NCBI GenBank assembly: GCA_038240015.1 | Contig: JBBSEF010000008.1 | Location: 11,794-75,793, forward strand | Direction of reading: 5' to 3' | DNA length: 64,000 nucleotides | Source: CAHJXF01 sp038240015 | Lineage (GTDB): Bacteria > Pseudomonadota > Gammaproteobacteria > Burkholderiales > Burkholderiaceae_D | Shown here: positions 8,776-18,558 of the stretch, piece after piece | Position numbering within the stretch: position 1 is the stretch's first letter | How the letters are laid out: each line of letters opens with the position of its first letter | Position numbers and translations under genes: made by a program | The notes under the pieces: model-generated | The model's database searches: none | Told to the model about the DNA's origin: nothing | The model's input: only the letters and a program-made list of their open reading frames with translations

Positions 8776-9755
8776 ATGCCAAAGAAACTCGATCTCAATC
8801 TTCTTCAGGCGCTCGAGGCTTTGCTCGCCGAGCGCAACGTGACGCGCGCCGCGGTCCGCCTGCACACCACGCAACCCGCGTTGTCCGCGCAGCTCGCGCG
8901 GCTGCGTCGCATGTTCGACGACCCGCTGTTCATTCCGGGCTCGCGCGGGATGACGCCGACACCACGCGCGCTCGAAATCGAAGAACGGCTCTCGGAGCTG
9001 ATGAGCGGCTTGCGCGCGGTCGTCTCGCCGCAACGCTTCGACCCCGCGACCTCGGCGGCAACCATCTCGATCGCCGCGACCGACTCGACCCAGTTCCTGC
9101 TCGCGCCGATGGTGGCCGAACTGCACGCGATGGCGCCCAACCTGCGCATCGCCGGCCGGCCGGTACAACGTCTGAGCAAGCCGGAGATCGACCGGCTGCT
9201 GGCGACCGGCCACCTCGACATCGTGATCGGGCCTTCGGTGCTGTTGCCCGATGACCTGCACGCGCGCATCGTGAGCACCGAACGGTTTCTGTGCGTGATG
9301 CGCAAGGACCATCCGTTCAGGAAGACACGCATGACCGTCGATGACTTGTGTTCGTTCGAGCACATCTACGTCTCGCCGCTGGGCGGCGACTTCTCGGGCG
9401 AGGTCGATGCGGCGCTCGCCGCGGTCGGGCGATCACGCCGCGTGATCGCATCGGTGCCGAGCGTGCTGGTTGCCACGCGCATTCTGGAGACCAGCAACTT
9501 CGTGGGCGTCTTCGGCGAATCGCTTGCGAGACGCGAAGCGCACATCCTGAAAAGCTTTGTGCTGCCTGTCGATATCGGCAAGCTCGAGCTCGTGATGGCG
9601 TGGCACGAGCGCACCCATGCGGACGCTGCGCATCAGTGGTTCCGCGAGCGCCTTGCGGGCGCAATGCAACGCGTTCGCGACAATGCGGAAGGCCGTCCCT
9701 TGCTCACCGAGGAAGAAGGCCCGGCGGATTCGCATCGGCTTCGAAGGAGGACCGC

Positions 9756-9759
<4 letters not shown>
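8776..9759 (+). CDS. LysR-family transcriptional regulator
   Basis: A 327-residue regulator. The N-terminal winged helix (LNLLQALEALLAERNVTRAA, then QPALSAQLARLRRMFDDPLF) is typical, followed by the linker helix and a two-lobed LysR substrate domain from about residue 95. The effector is unknown. Its stop codon overlaps the start of the aldo/keto reductase gene (ATGA), so both are read from one transcript; most LysR genes are instead divergent from their targets. No strong Shine-Dalgarno is visible before the ATG. Confidence 0.9.
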
Positions 9760-10781
<1,022 letters not shown>

Positions 10782-10782
10782 A

Positions 10783-10855
10783 GTCGTTTCCGCGAACGCG
10801 TGAATCCAGCTTCTTTCAACACACGCCGCGGGGTCCCCGCTTTCGCGGGGACGAC
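10783..10855. repeat. REP-type inverted repeat pair (BIME-like)
   Basis: Two degenerate copies of one palindromic unit face each other: GTCGTTTCCGCGAACGCG from 10783, and on the other strand GTCGTCCCCGCGAAAGCG from 10855 inward. The right copy forms a perfect 8-bp hairpin with loop TTTC (10834-10853). The GTCGT-CCGCGAA-GCG pattern is the familiar REP unit scattered between genes in many proteobacteria. It lies between convergent genes and probably also acts as a transcription stop. Confidence 0.75.
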
Positions 10856-10877
10856 AGCATGCTGCTCGTTGTGACAA

Positions 10878-13055
10878 TCAGTCGGGCACGGTCACCGTGT
10901 TGCCGCTGACCGTGATCGCATTCGCCGCGGTTGGCGTGGTCACGAAGGTCGGCACGTTGGCTGGCGTGATAGCCGGCGCCGCTCCAGGAGCGCCGCCGCG
11001 CGGAATGGTTCGCACCACCTGCGACTGTGGAAGCGGCGTGCCGCTCTTCAGGTTCGCATACACCGCATCGAGGGCGCGCACCAGGTACACGTGCAGCGGC
11101 ACGTAGCGCGAGTCGTAGCCGCCGAATACGGACGGTGTTCCGATGAAGGAATCGAAGTGCTGCGCGTTGGTGACTTCGATGAACGACAGCTTGCTGCCTC
11201 CGCCCTCGGCCACCTTGTTGAGGCCCAGGTAAGGACGCGAGGTGTGGTTGACCGGCAAGAGCGCATCGTCGCGTCCTTGCACGATCAGCGCGGGTTTGCC
11301 GCGCAGGTTGCCGCTGCGATAGGTCTCGGTGATGCCCGCCTGCAATGCCGGCGACGAGGTCAGAAGACTGCGCAGGCAGCGCGCGCCATCGACGTTGTAA
11401 TCGGTGCGAGCGGTCGATTGCGAGATCGACAACACGCTGCGCTTGGGCCCACCGACGGCCGCATTGTTGACGAGCTGCACGCCGCCGCCGGGCGGCACGC
11501 CGTTGCCGACCGAGAACAATGCGGCCAGCGAGTTGGCTGCAAGCGGCGTGGGCGCGCCGCTTGCGTCCGTCGCAGCGAAGCTGTAGCCGCACAGATTGTC
11601 CTTGACGCTGGCGCGTTGGTATGTGTTCGCATACGTGACCGCAACCGCTGAATAGACCTCGAACGCGGCCAGCGACGCGAACAGCGGATCGGACTCGGCG
11701 CCAAAGCCGAAGTTGTGAAGCTTCTGCAGGGACTCGTCGGCTTGGGCTGCTGCGGTCGTTGTGAGGAGAAAGCCGAGGTCCTTCAACGATTGACAGCGCG
11801 CGGCCGCGAACGCCGGCACGATGAAGGCCGCCGCGGGCGAGCCCGCGACCTGCGCGGATTGCGACGCGCACACGCTGAACAGATCCGCCGTCGTGATGTA
11901 TTCGAAGAGCGTCTTGCCCGACGTCGCGATGGTGGTCGCACCGCGCTTGATGACGATGCCGGCCGTGGCGGGAATCTCAACCTCGGGTTCCGCAACCGCG
12001 ACGCCATCGATCAGGCCAGTGGTGTCGAGTTCAGCAGCAGCGATGGCGGAGCCGCCGCCGTTCGACGCGCCCGAAGCGATCACGATCGTGTTCGACGACT
12101 TGATGGTGCGAATGCGCGAGCCGTTGGGTTGCAGCGTGCCGAATTTTTCGTTGAGCGCGTAGAACGCGAATTCGACGGCCTGCAGCGTGAACTTGCCCCA
12201 GTCCTTCTCGGGATTGCGCTGCGAGTGCGCGTGCTTGAACGCGAAGCGGTTCGGCGTGGCGGCGTTGAACGCGGCCAGTTCGGTGGCCGTGAGATTGGCT
12301 CGAAAGAACGCGTTGTTGCCGGCCGCGGTCGACGTCGTGCGGGTGCCGTCGATCAACGCCACCGTGTCGTTTTGCAGATCGTGCGGCGAGGTGCCTGTGC
12401 CCTTGTCGGTCAGCGCCACGGCGCAACCGCGCTTCAAGCCCCATTCGCCTGCCGAGATCGCGCCGTAGACGCCGCGCGAACCCGACGAGGTCGCCGTCTG
12501 GATACAGGGATTGGCGGGATCGAACGAGTTCGGAATCTGCACCAGCAGCGTCACGTTTTCGCGGCCGCTGCCATCGTCCGAGAACGCGATGTACTCGACA
12601 CCAGCGATCTTGCCTTCGTTGGCCGTGACGACACCGTTCGCATCGACGTTAGGGCCATACAGCAAACCGTAGCCGCCCGCCGCAGTCGGATCGACGAGCG
12701 CGCGGTAGTTGGCGTAGATCGCCAGCTTGCGCAGCTCGGCGGCAGTCGGGATCGCGGGATTGGCGAACGTCGGCGCCACGGCCGATCCCAGACCGGTCTT
12801 GCCAAGGCCCGCGGTCAACAAGTCGTCGCTTGCGCCGTCATAGCTCTTGATGCCGACCGTACCCACGTAGCTCGGCTTGACGTTGACATCCGGCGGTACC
12901 GGCACGGGACCGCCGTCGTCATGCCCTCCACAGCCGGCAAGACCGGCGCAGACAGCGGCGAAGCCGAGCAAGACCACACGGCCCAGGGGGTGCGGACGGG
13001 CGACAGCGCCTTGCTGTGACTGTCGAGCGGGCGAAGCTACTGACTCGTGCTGCAT
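10878..13055 (-). CDS. D-(-)-3-hydroxybutyrate oligomer hydrolase
   Basis: A 725-residue protein matching the 3HB-oligomer hydrolase family, which cleaves oligomers released from polyhydroxybutyrate to monomers. Recognisable blocks are ATSSGSRGVYGAISAGEWGL near residue 205, TDKGTGTSPHD, the Ser-nucleophile motif SGASNGGGSA in the middle, and a C-terminal GRDDALLPVNHTSR / NAQHFDSF segment bearing the likely Asp and His. The N-terminus has a long basic leader and a lipobox (GLAGC), so the enzyme looks like a lipoprotein. AGGAGA seven bases before the ATG at 13055 supports this start over the open frame to 13115. Confidence 0.9.
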   Translation of the reverse strand: MQHESVASPARQSQQGAVARPHPLGRVVLLGFAAVCAGLAGCGGHDDGGPVPVPPDVNVKPSYVGTVGIKSYDGASDDLLTAGLGKTGLGSAVAPTFANPAIPTAAELRKLAIYANYRALVDPTAAGGYGLLYGPNVDANGVVTANEGKIAGVEYIAFSDDGSGRENVTLLVQIPNSFDPANPCIQTATSSGSRGVYGAISAGEWGLKRGCAVALTDKGTGTSPHDLQNDTVALIDGTRTTSTAAGNNAFFRANLTATELAAFNAATPNRFAFKHAHSQRNPEKDWGKFTLQAVEFAFYALNEKFGTLQPNGSRIRTIKSSNTIVIASGASNGGGSAIAAAELDTTGLIDGVAVAEPEVEIPATAGIVIKRGATTIATSGKTLFEYITTADLFSVCASQSAQVAGSPAAAFIVPAFAAARCQSLKDLGFLLTTTAAAQADESLQKLHNFGFGAESDPLFASLAAFEVYSAVAVTYANTYQRASVKDNLCGYSFAATDASGAPTPLAANSLAALFSVGNGVPPGGGVQLVNNAAVGGPKRSVLSISQSTARTDYNVDGARCLRSLLTSSPALQAGITETYRSGNLRGKPALIVQGRDDALLPVNHTSRPYLGLNKVAEGGGSKLSFIEVTNAQHFDSFIGTPSVFGGYDSRYVPLHVYLVRALDAVYANLKSGTPLPQSQVVRTIPRGGAPGAAPAITPANVPTFVTTPTAANAITVSGNTVTVPD

Positions 13056-13395
13056 GCGCTGGTCTCCTGTCGGTCGTGTCGGTAAAAGCGTGCGGGACTG
13101 AACGAAACGATCCATCGGGTCGCCGTGCGAATTGGCGTCGCGAAGCAGGACGATCCCGGGCCGCGATTATCCGGGTCGTCCCCGCGCCTTCGCAATACTC
13201 CTTTTCCCGATGCACGCCCGGTTCAACAGGGCGAACGACAGCGCGGTGTCGGTGGACTCCGATGGATCGGTGAATCCGTTTACGCGAGCGTTCCGTAATA
13301 ACAAGCGTCGTCGTCATGGACGGCGCGAATCACCAGTAGGACGACGCATCTATTTCGTCTTACGTGGTCATCTATCGAATTAACCAGGAGGCTTC
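13056..13395. other. Intergenic region between divergent hydrolase and fasciclin genes
   Basis: 340 bp without a credible gene. It must hold promoters for both divergent genes. I see the ribosome-binding sites at each edge (AGGAGA for the hydrolase, CAGGAGG for the fasciclin gene) but no convincing -35/-10 pair or operator palindrome. Short open frames here are GC-rich noise. Confidence 0.5.
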
Positions 13396-13950
13396 ATGAA
13401 AATTTCTCGATTCGCATCGATTCTGATTGCAGGTGTTCTATCGTGCGCGGCGCTTCCGTCGTTCGCGCAAGTGGTCATGGTGGGCGGTGCCGCGATGTAT
13501 CCCACCAAGGACATCATCGACAACGCGGTGAACTCGAGTGACCACACCACTCTCGTGGCCGCAGTCAAGGCCGCCGGTCTGGTCGATACCTTGAAGGGCC
13601 CGGGTCCGTTTACGGTCTTCGCGCCGACCAATGCCGCGTTCGCGGCGCTGCCCAAAGGCACGGTCGACACGCTGTTGAAGCCCGAGAACAAGCCCGCGTT
13701 GACCAAGGTGCTGACCTATCATGTGGTGGCCGGCAACATGGACGCGGCCGCGCTCACGAAGGCTATCGAAGCGGGCGGGGGCAAGGCCACGTTGAAGACT
13801 GTTTCGGGCGGGACGCTGACGGCGATGAAGTCGGCCTCGGGCATTACCGTGACCGACGAAAAAGGCGGTAGCGCGAAGGTGACGATCGCCGACGTCAAGC
13901 AATCGAACGGCGTGATCCACGTCGTCGACAAGGTGTTGCTGCCGGCCTGA
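13396..13950 (+). CDS. Secreted fasciclin (FAS1)-domain protein
   Basis: A 184-residue protein with a signal peptide (cleavage at SFAQ, about residue 25) and one FAS1 domain. The two conserved FAS1 boxes are clear: H1 (GPGPFTVFAPTNAAFAALP) and H2 (GVIHVVDKVLLPA) at the extreme C-terminus, with the YHVVAG segment between them. FAS1 proteins mediate adhesion or bind small molecules at the cell surface. CAGGAGG stands six bases before the ATG. It is followed by a strong terminator shared with topB. Confidence 0.9.
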   Translation: MKISRFASILIAGVLSCAALPSFAQVVMVGGAAMYPTKDIIDNAVNSSDHTTLVAAVKAAGLVDTLKGPGPFTVFAPTNAAFAALPKGTVDTLLKPENKPALTKVLTYHVVAGNMDAAALTKAIEAGGGKATLKTVSGGTLTAMKSASGITVTDEKGGSAKVTIADVKQSNGVIHVVDKVLLPA

Positions 13951-13995
13951 GCGTGATGCATTCGGCGCGCATCGCGAGCGCCGATGCCGATGTGC

Positions 13996-14030
13996 AAGGC
14001 TGCTCGAGCTTCGGCTCAAGCAGCCTTTTT
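13996..14030. terminator. Bidirectional intrinsic terminator between fasciclin gene and topB
   Basis: AAGGCTGCTCGAGC pairs with GCTCAAGCAGCCTT around a TTCG loop, a 14-position stem with one mismatch. It is followed by T5 on the plus strand, and its A-rich start gives a short T-run on the minus strand. It overlaps the last codons of topB. Confidence 0.85.
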
Positions 14031-16655
14031 CTTGCGTGCGGTCTTGACCGTTGTCTTCGTGGCTGCCCGCTTCTTCGCGGGCGTTTGAATTTTCGGCGCC
14101 GACGCCTCGACACTCGCGTCGTCGGCTGTCCGCGCAGCCGTGGAAGACTTTTTCGCGACCGGTGTTTTTACGGCGCGCGGCTCGAACTCAAAACCGACCT
14201 TGCCCTTCTCGGCGTCCCAAGCCAGGTAGGCCTTGAAGAAGCGGTTGGTCCGCGATGACTTGAAGCCGGGCAGCAAGTCGGTCTTGCCGGTCTCGAGCAA
14301 TTTAGCGATCTGCTCGCGCGAGACTTCCTGCTGAAGGATGATCTTGCCGCTCTTGAAGTCGCAGGTCCTGGGCGGATTGATGGCATTCTCGCATGTGTAT
14401 GACAGGCCCAGTTCGTACACCGCGCCGCCGCACTTCGGACACGAGCCCACCATCTGCTGACCGGTGAAGTCCACCGGTTCGCTGTTCGGGTCGTCCTGCG
14501 ACTGGCCGAAATCGAATTCGAGTTTGAGATTCTTGTTCTCGTCGTCGGGGACGATCTTGAGGATCGCGGCGAAGGGCCGGCCCATCTTGCTGCGAAAGCC
14601 TTGCAGCGGTCCAATCTCTCGCTTGCCCAGCAGCTCTTCGACCTCGGCGATTTCGAATTGCCGTCCGCCAGGAATCTTGCTGATCGAAAATCCGCAGCCG
14701 GTATCGGTCGGTGTCTTCTCGCCCACGCATGCGAAGCGGCGATAGTTTTCCTTCACCTTGCCGCCGCAATTCGGGCACGGCGTCTTCAAGGTCGCGTAGT
14801 CGCCGGGAATGGTGTCGCTGTCGTATTCCTTCGCGCGCTTGACGATGATCTGCGTCATCTGCGCGATCTCGCGCATGAAGGCGTCGCGGCTCATCTGTCC
14901 TTTTTCCATCAGCGCGAGCTTGTGCTCCCACTCGCCGGTCAGTTCGGGTGCGGTCAGTTCGGTCACGTCGAGACCGCGCAAGAGCGTCATCAACTGAAAC
15001 GCCTTCGCGGTCGGGATCAGTTCGCGGCCTTCGCGCACCATGTACTTTTCGTAGAGCAGCCCTTCGATGATCGCCGCGCGAGTCGCGGGCGTGCCGAGCC
15101 CTTTGCCGGCCATCGCTTCGCGAAGGTCGTCGTCGTCGATCAGCTTGCCTGCGCCTTCCATCGCCGAGAGCAGGCTCGCTTCGTTGTAGCGTGCGGGCGG
15201 TTTGGTGACGAGGCCGACCGCCTCGATCTTCTCGGTGACCGGCTTCTCGCCGGGGGCGACCGCGACCAGATTCTCGTCCTCGCCCTGCGCCTCCTTGCCA
15301 TACACCTGCAACCATCCGGGCGAGACCAGCACCTTGCCTTCGGTCTTGAACTGATGACCGACGACTTCGGTGATGCGCGTTGTCACGAGAAATTCGGCGG
15401 GCGGAAAGAACACCGCGAGAAAGCGCTTGACGACGAGGTCGTACAACTTCTGCTCGGGCTCCGACAGATTCTTCGGCGCCTGCAAGGTCGGAATGATCGC
15501 GAAGTGATCGCTGATTTTCGCGTTGTCGAAGATGCGCTTGTTGGGCTTGACCCAATGGTTCTTCACCACCAGCGACGCGGCCTGGCGATAGTTGTTCGAG
15601 TCCTTCAGCATCGCGAGCGTTTCCTTCACCGTCCCCACATAGTCCTCGGGCAGGTGACGGCTGTCGGTACGCGGATACGTCAATACCTTGTGGCGTTCGT
15701 AGAGCGCCTGCGCGAGACCGAGCGTGTTCTTCGCCGAGAAGCCGAAGCGGCCATTGGCTTCGCGTTGAAGCGTGGTGAGGTCGAACAGACCCGGCGACAT
15801 CGACGTCGACGGCTTCGATTCTTCGGTGACGGTGCCGAGCTTGCCGCGACATGCGGCGACGATCGAATCGGCAGCCGGCTTGCCCCACAGACGCGAATCG
15901 CGTTGATCGGGATCTTCGCCGGTGCGCTTGAATTTCGGATCGAACCAGCGACCCGGGTATGCGCCCGCCGCCGCGACGAACTCGGCCTGCACTTCCCAAT
16001 ACTCGCGCGACACGAAGCGTTTGATCTTCTCTTCGCGCTCGACCACGATCGATAAGGTCGGCGTCTGCACGCGACCGACAGTGGTCAGAAAGAAACCGCC
16101 GCCCTTGGAGTTGAACGCGGTCATCGCGCGCGTGCCGTTGATGCCGATCATCCAGTCGGCCTCCGATCGGCTGCGTGCCGCATCGGCCAGCGGATGCATC
16201 TGCGCATCGCTACGCAAATGCGCGAAGCCGTCGATGATCGAGCCTTGCGTCATCGACTGCAGCCACAGGCGCTGGATCGGTTGCCTGGCCTTCGCGTGCT
16301 GCGCGATCAAGCGAAAGATCAACTCGCCTTCGCGTCCCGCGTCGCATGCATTGATCAGACGATCGACGTCCTTGCGCTTGATCAGCCGGCTCAACAGCTT
16401 CAGGCGAGACTCGGTCTTCGCGATCGGATTCAAATCGAAGTGCGGCGGGATCACGGGCAGGTTCGCGAAGCTCCACTTGCCGCGCTTGACGTCGTATTCC
16501 TCGGGCGCGGCGATCTCGACCAGATGGCCGATCGCCGACGAGAGGACGAAATCGTCCGACTCGAAATAGTCGTCGTGCTTCTTGAAGCCGCCCAATGCGC
16601 GAGCGATGTCGTTGGCGACAGAGGGCTTCTCGGCAATGATGAGTGCCTTGCTCAT
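14016..16655 (-). CDS. topB: DNA topoisomerase III
   Basis: An 879-residue type IA topoisomerase. The TOPRIM domain is at the N-terminus (LIIAEKPSVANDIARALGG, later INACDAGREGELIFRL); the active-site tyrosine is in YPRTDSRHLPEDY. The second half carries two zinc-finger-like segments (CPNCGGKVK... and CPKCGGAVYE...) and a lysine/alanine-rich tail. It unlinks DNA, with roles in decatenation and recombination intermediates. The frame is open to 16811, but the ATG at 16655 is preceded by AGGTGA and starts exactly at the conserved MSKALIIAEKP. Burkholderiales often carry this enzyme beside smg and dprA, as here. Confidence 0.95.
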   Translation of the reverse strand: MSKALIIAEKPSVANDIARALGGFKKHDDYFESDDFVLSSAIGHLVEIAAPEEYDVKRGKWSFANLPVIPPHFDLNPIAKTESRLKLLSRLIKRKDVDRLINACDAGREGELIFRLIAQHAKARQPIQRLWLQSMTQGSIIDGFAHLRSDAQMHPLADAARSRSEADWMIGINGTRAMTAFNSKGGGFFLTTVGRVQTPTLSIVVEREEKIKRFVSREYWEVQAEFVAAAGAYPGRWFDPKFKRTGEDPDQRDSRLWGKPAADSIVAACRGKLGTVTEESKPSTSMSPGLFDLTTLQREANGRFGFSAKNTLGLAQALYERHKVLTYPRTDSRHLPEDYVGTVKETLAMLKDSNNYRQAASLVVKNHWVKPNKRIFDNAKISDHFAIIPTLQAPKNLSEPEQKLYDLVVKRFLAVFFPPAEFLVTTRITEVVGHQFKTEGKVLVSPGWLQVYGKEAQGEDENLVAVAPGEKPVTEKIEAVGLVTKPPARYNEASLLSAMEGAGKLIDDDDLREAMAGKGLGTPATRAAIIEGLLYEKYMVREGRELIPTAKAFQLMTLLRGLDVTELTAPELTGEWEHKLALMEKGQMSRDAFMREIAQMTQIIVKRAKEYDSDTIPGDYATLKTPCPNCGGKVKENYRRFACVGEKTPTDTGCGFSISKIPGGRQFEIAEVEELLGKREIGPLQGFRSKMGRPFAAILKIVPDDENKNLKLEFDFGQSQDDPNSEPVDFTGQQMVGSCPKCGGAVYELGLSYTCENAINPPRTCDFKSGKIILQQEVSREQIAKLLETGKTDLLPGFKSSRTNRFFKAYLAWDAEKGKVGFEFEPRAVKTPVAKKSSTAARTADDASVEASAPKIQTPAKKRAATKTTVKTARKKKAA

Positions 16656-16850
16656 TTCACCTGCTATTGGATGATCTCCGGACGGCGACACCGCATCGAT
16701 GGGCGTCCGTTGCCTCGAGTCGATGTCCGGCGAAAAAGGGATGAGGCGCGCGGAAAGACCCGGACCCTGAATCAGGCCGGCATCATACGCGCAAGATTTT
16801 CGCAGCCGCAAATAGCCGAACTACGGCACTCACCACGGCCGCGGTGTCGA

Positions 16851-17309
16851 TCAGTGCATCTGACGCGGGGCGCCGTCCTCGAGCAGTTCCTCGAGGATCA
16901 AGGCATCCGGCTCTTCGCCCTGACTCCAGAAAACCATCAGGACGATCACCTTCAGCGACTCGAGCGAGACCGGTCTCTCGTCGGTCGCGAGTGCGCGTTC
17001 GATGACGATTTCGCGGAGCAGGGGATTGAGCACGCCGGCCGATTCGAGAAACGAAAGAAAGCCGATCGACTCGGCGCCGAGGCGCTCATATTCCTGATCG
17101 ACGTACACGCGAAACGATGAGCTTTCGGCGTAGGCGACCGGAACCGTGGTCTGCGTGACCGTGGCCAGACCCGAGAGCCACGACAGGGCGCTGTTGATCT
17201 CTTCGCCTTCGAAGCCGGCGGCGGACAGCTTCTTCGCGAGCGTGCCCGCATCGGGACACGCATCGGGCCGGTAGTAGGTCTCGTAGAGATAAACGAGGAT
17301 TTCGAACAT
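16851..17309 (-). CDS. smg: Smg family protein (DUF494)
   Basis: A 152-residue acidic helical protein matching Smg/DUF494: an MFEILVYLYETY start, then paired helices (TLAKKLSAAGFEGEEINSALSWL) and a C-terminal SLESLKVIVLMVFWSQ helix. Function is unknown. In proteobacteria it sits beside dprA, as here (111 bp downstream of it), and upstream of the topoisomerase gene. No catalytic motif is visible. Confidence 0.9.
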   Translation of the reverse strand: MFEILVYLYETYYRPDACPDAGTLAKKLSAAGFEGEEINSALSWLSGLATVTQTTVPVAYAESSSFRVYVDQEYERLGAESIGFLSFLESAGVLNPLLREIVIERALATDERPVSLESLKVIVLMVFWSQGEEPDALILEELLEDGAPRQMH

Positions 17310-17420
17310 GTGGCTGCAATGTAACCCGTGAAGACCTTCGGTTCAAGTTGAGAGGCGCCGTGTGGGCGTCCACGCAACGCCTGCCGCGTTTTGACGAAAC
17401 GCATGCGCGCTTTCTTCGCG

Positions 17421-18545
17421 TTACTTGAACAAACGCTGGACACGCCCTCCCGGTAGACGCGCGATGTGGCCCGCAAGTTCGAGCTCGAGCAATTTCGATG
17501 CGAGACTAGCCGCGGAGAGGTCCGCGCGCTGTGCGAGGTCGTCAGCCGTCATCGGGTCGAAGCCCAGGTGTGCGAGTAAGGTTTCATCATCGACCGCGAG
17601 TTTTTCTCGCGCCGGCCCCGAGGCCGGCGCGGAGCCGGACGACGGCGCGCCCCATTCGTCGAGGATGTCGGCCACCGAGTCGATCAGTTTCGCGCCCTGT
17701 CGAATCAATTGATGGCATCCCTTCGACAACGGCGAATGGATCGAGCCGGGGATCGCGAACACGTCGCGTCCGCCTTCGGCCGCGAGCCGGGCGGTGATCA
17801 GCGAACCCGATCGCGCTGCCGCCTCGACCACGAGAACCCCACGCGACAGCCCGGCGATGATGCGATTGCGTCGGGGGAAATGATGTGCGGCCGCGGCGAC
17901 GCCCAGTGGAAACTCGCCGATGATGAGACCCTGTTCGGCGATCCGATGCGCGAGCGCGCGGTGCGCGGCCGGATAGACGATGTCAGGCCCGGTGCCGATC
18001 ACGGCGATGGTCGAGCCGCCGCTTGCGCCCGCATCGAGCGCGCCTTCGTGCGCGGCCGCGTCGATGCCGCTCGCGAGACCACTGATGATCGTCAGACCCG
18101 CGGCCGCGAGCGCCTCGGCGAAACGACGCGCATCGATCAGTCCCTGCGCGGTGGCGTTGCGACTGCCGACGATCGCGAGCGCCGGTTCGTCGAGCCGGTC
18201 GACGCGCCCCTTCGCATACAACAGCGGCGGCGGGTCGGTGATTTCAAGCAGCCCTTTCGGATAACGCGCATCGGCGAGCGTGATGACGTGGTTGCCGGGC
18301 TCACGGCTCCAGATGCGGGTGCGCGCGATCAGCTCGGCGAGCGACGCGTCGGGTTGCGAACGCAGAGCCTCTGCAATCGAAGGCGAGACGAGCCGCAGCA
18401 ACTGCTCGCGCGTCGCAGAGAGAATCACATCGGGAAGGCCGAACGCCGCCAGCAGCGCACGACAGCCGGCGGGTCCGAGCCCCGGCGTCGCCGTCAGCCG
18501 CATCCACGCGGCGAGTTCGTCCGCGTCGATCGCCTCGACGGTCAT
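17421..18545 (-). CDS. dprA: DNA processing protein DprA
   Basis: A 374-residue protein with the three DprA parts: an N-terminal helix-hairpin region (TPGLGPAGCRALLAAFG), a Rossmann domain that binds single-stranded DNA and loads RecA during transformation (AIVGSRNATAQG, SGLASGIDAAAHEGAL, FPRRNRIIAGLS), and a C-terminal winged helix (DDLAQRADLSAASLASKLLELE). It lies 13 bp downstream of the LysM gene and should be co-transcribed with it. Confidence 0.95.
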   Translation of the reverse strand: MTVEAIDADELAAWMRLTATPGLGPAGCRALLAAFGLPDVILSATREQLLRLVSPSIAEALRSQPDASLAELIARTRIWSREPGNHVITLADARYPKGLLEITDPPPLLYAKGRVDRLDEPALAIVGSRNATAQGLIDARRFAEALAAAGLTIISGLASGIDAAAHEGALDAGASGGSTIAVIGTGPDIVYPAAHRALAHRIAEQGLIIGEFPLGVAAAAHHFPRRNRIIAGLSRGVLVVEAAARSGSLITARLAAEGGRDVFAIPGSIHSPLSKGCHQLIRQGAKLIDSVADILDEWGAPSSGSAPASGPAREKLAVDDETLLAHLGFDPMTADDLAQRADLSAASLASKLLELELAGHIARLPGGRVQRLFK

Positions 18546-18558
18546 CGTTCGAAAAAAC

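Noticed and set aside
11715..13019. A 434-codon plus-strand frame opposite the 3HB-oligomer hydrolase
   Set aside because: Arg-rich antisense translation in a gene with a strong family match on the other strand.
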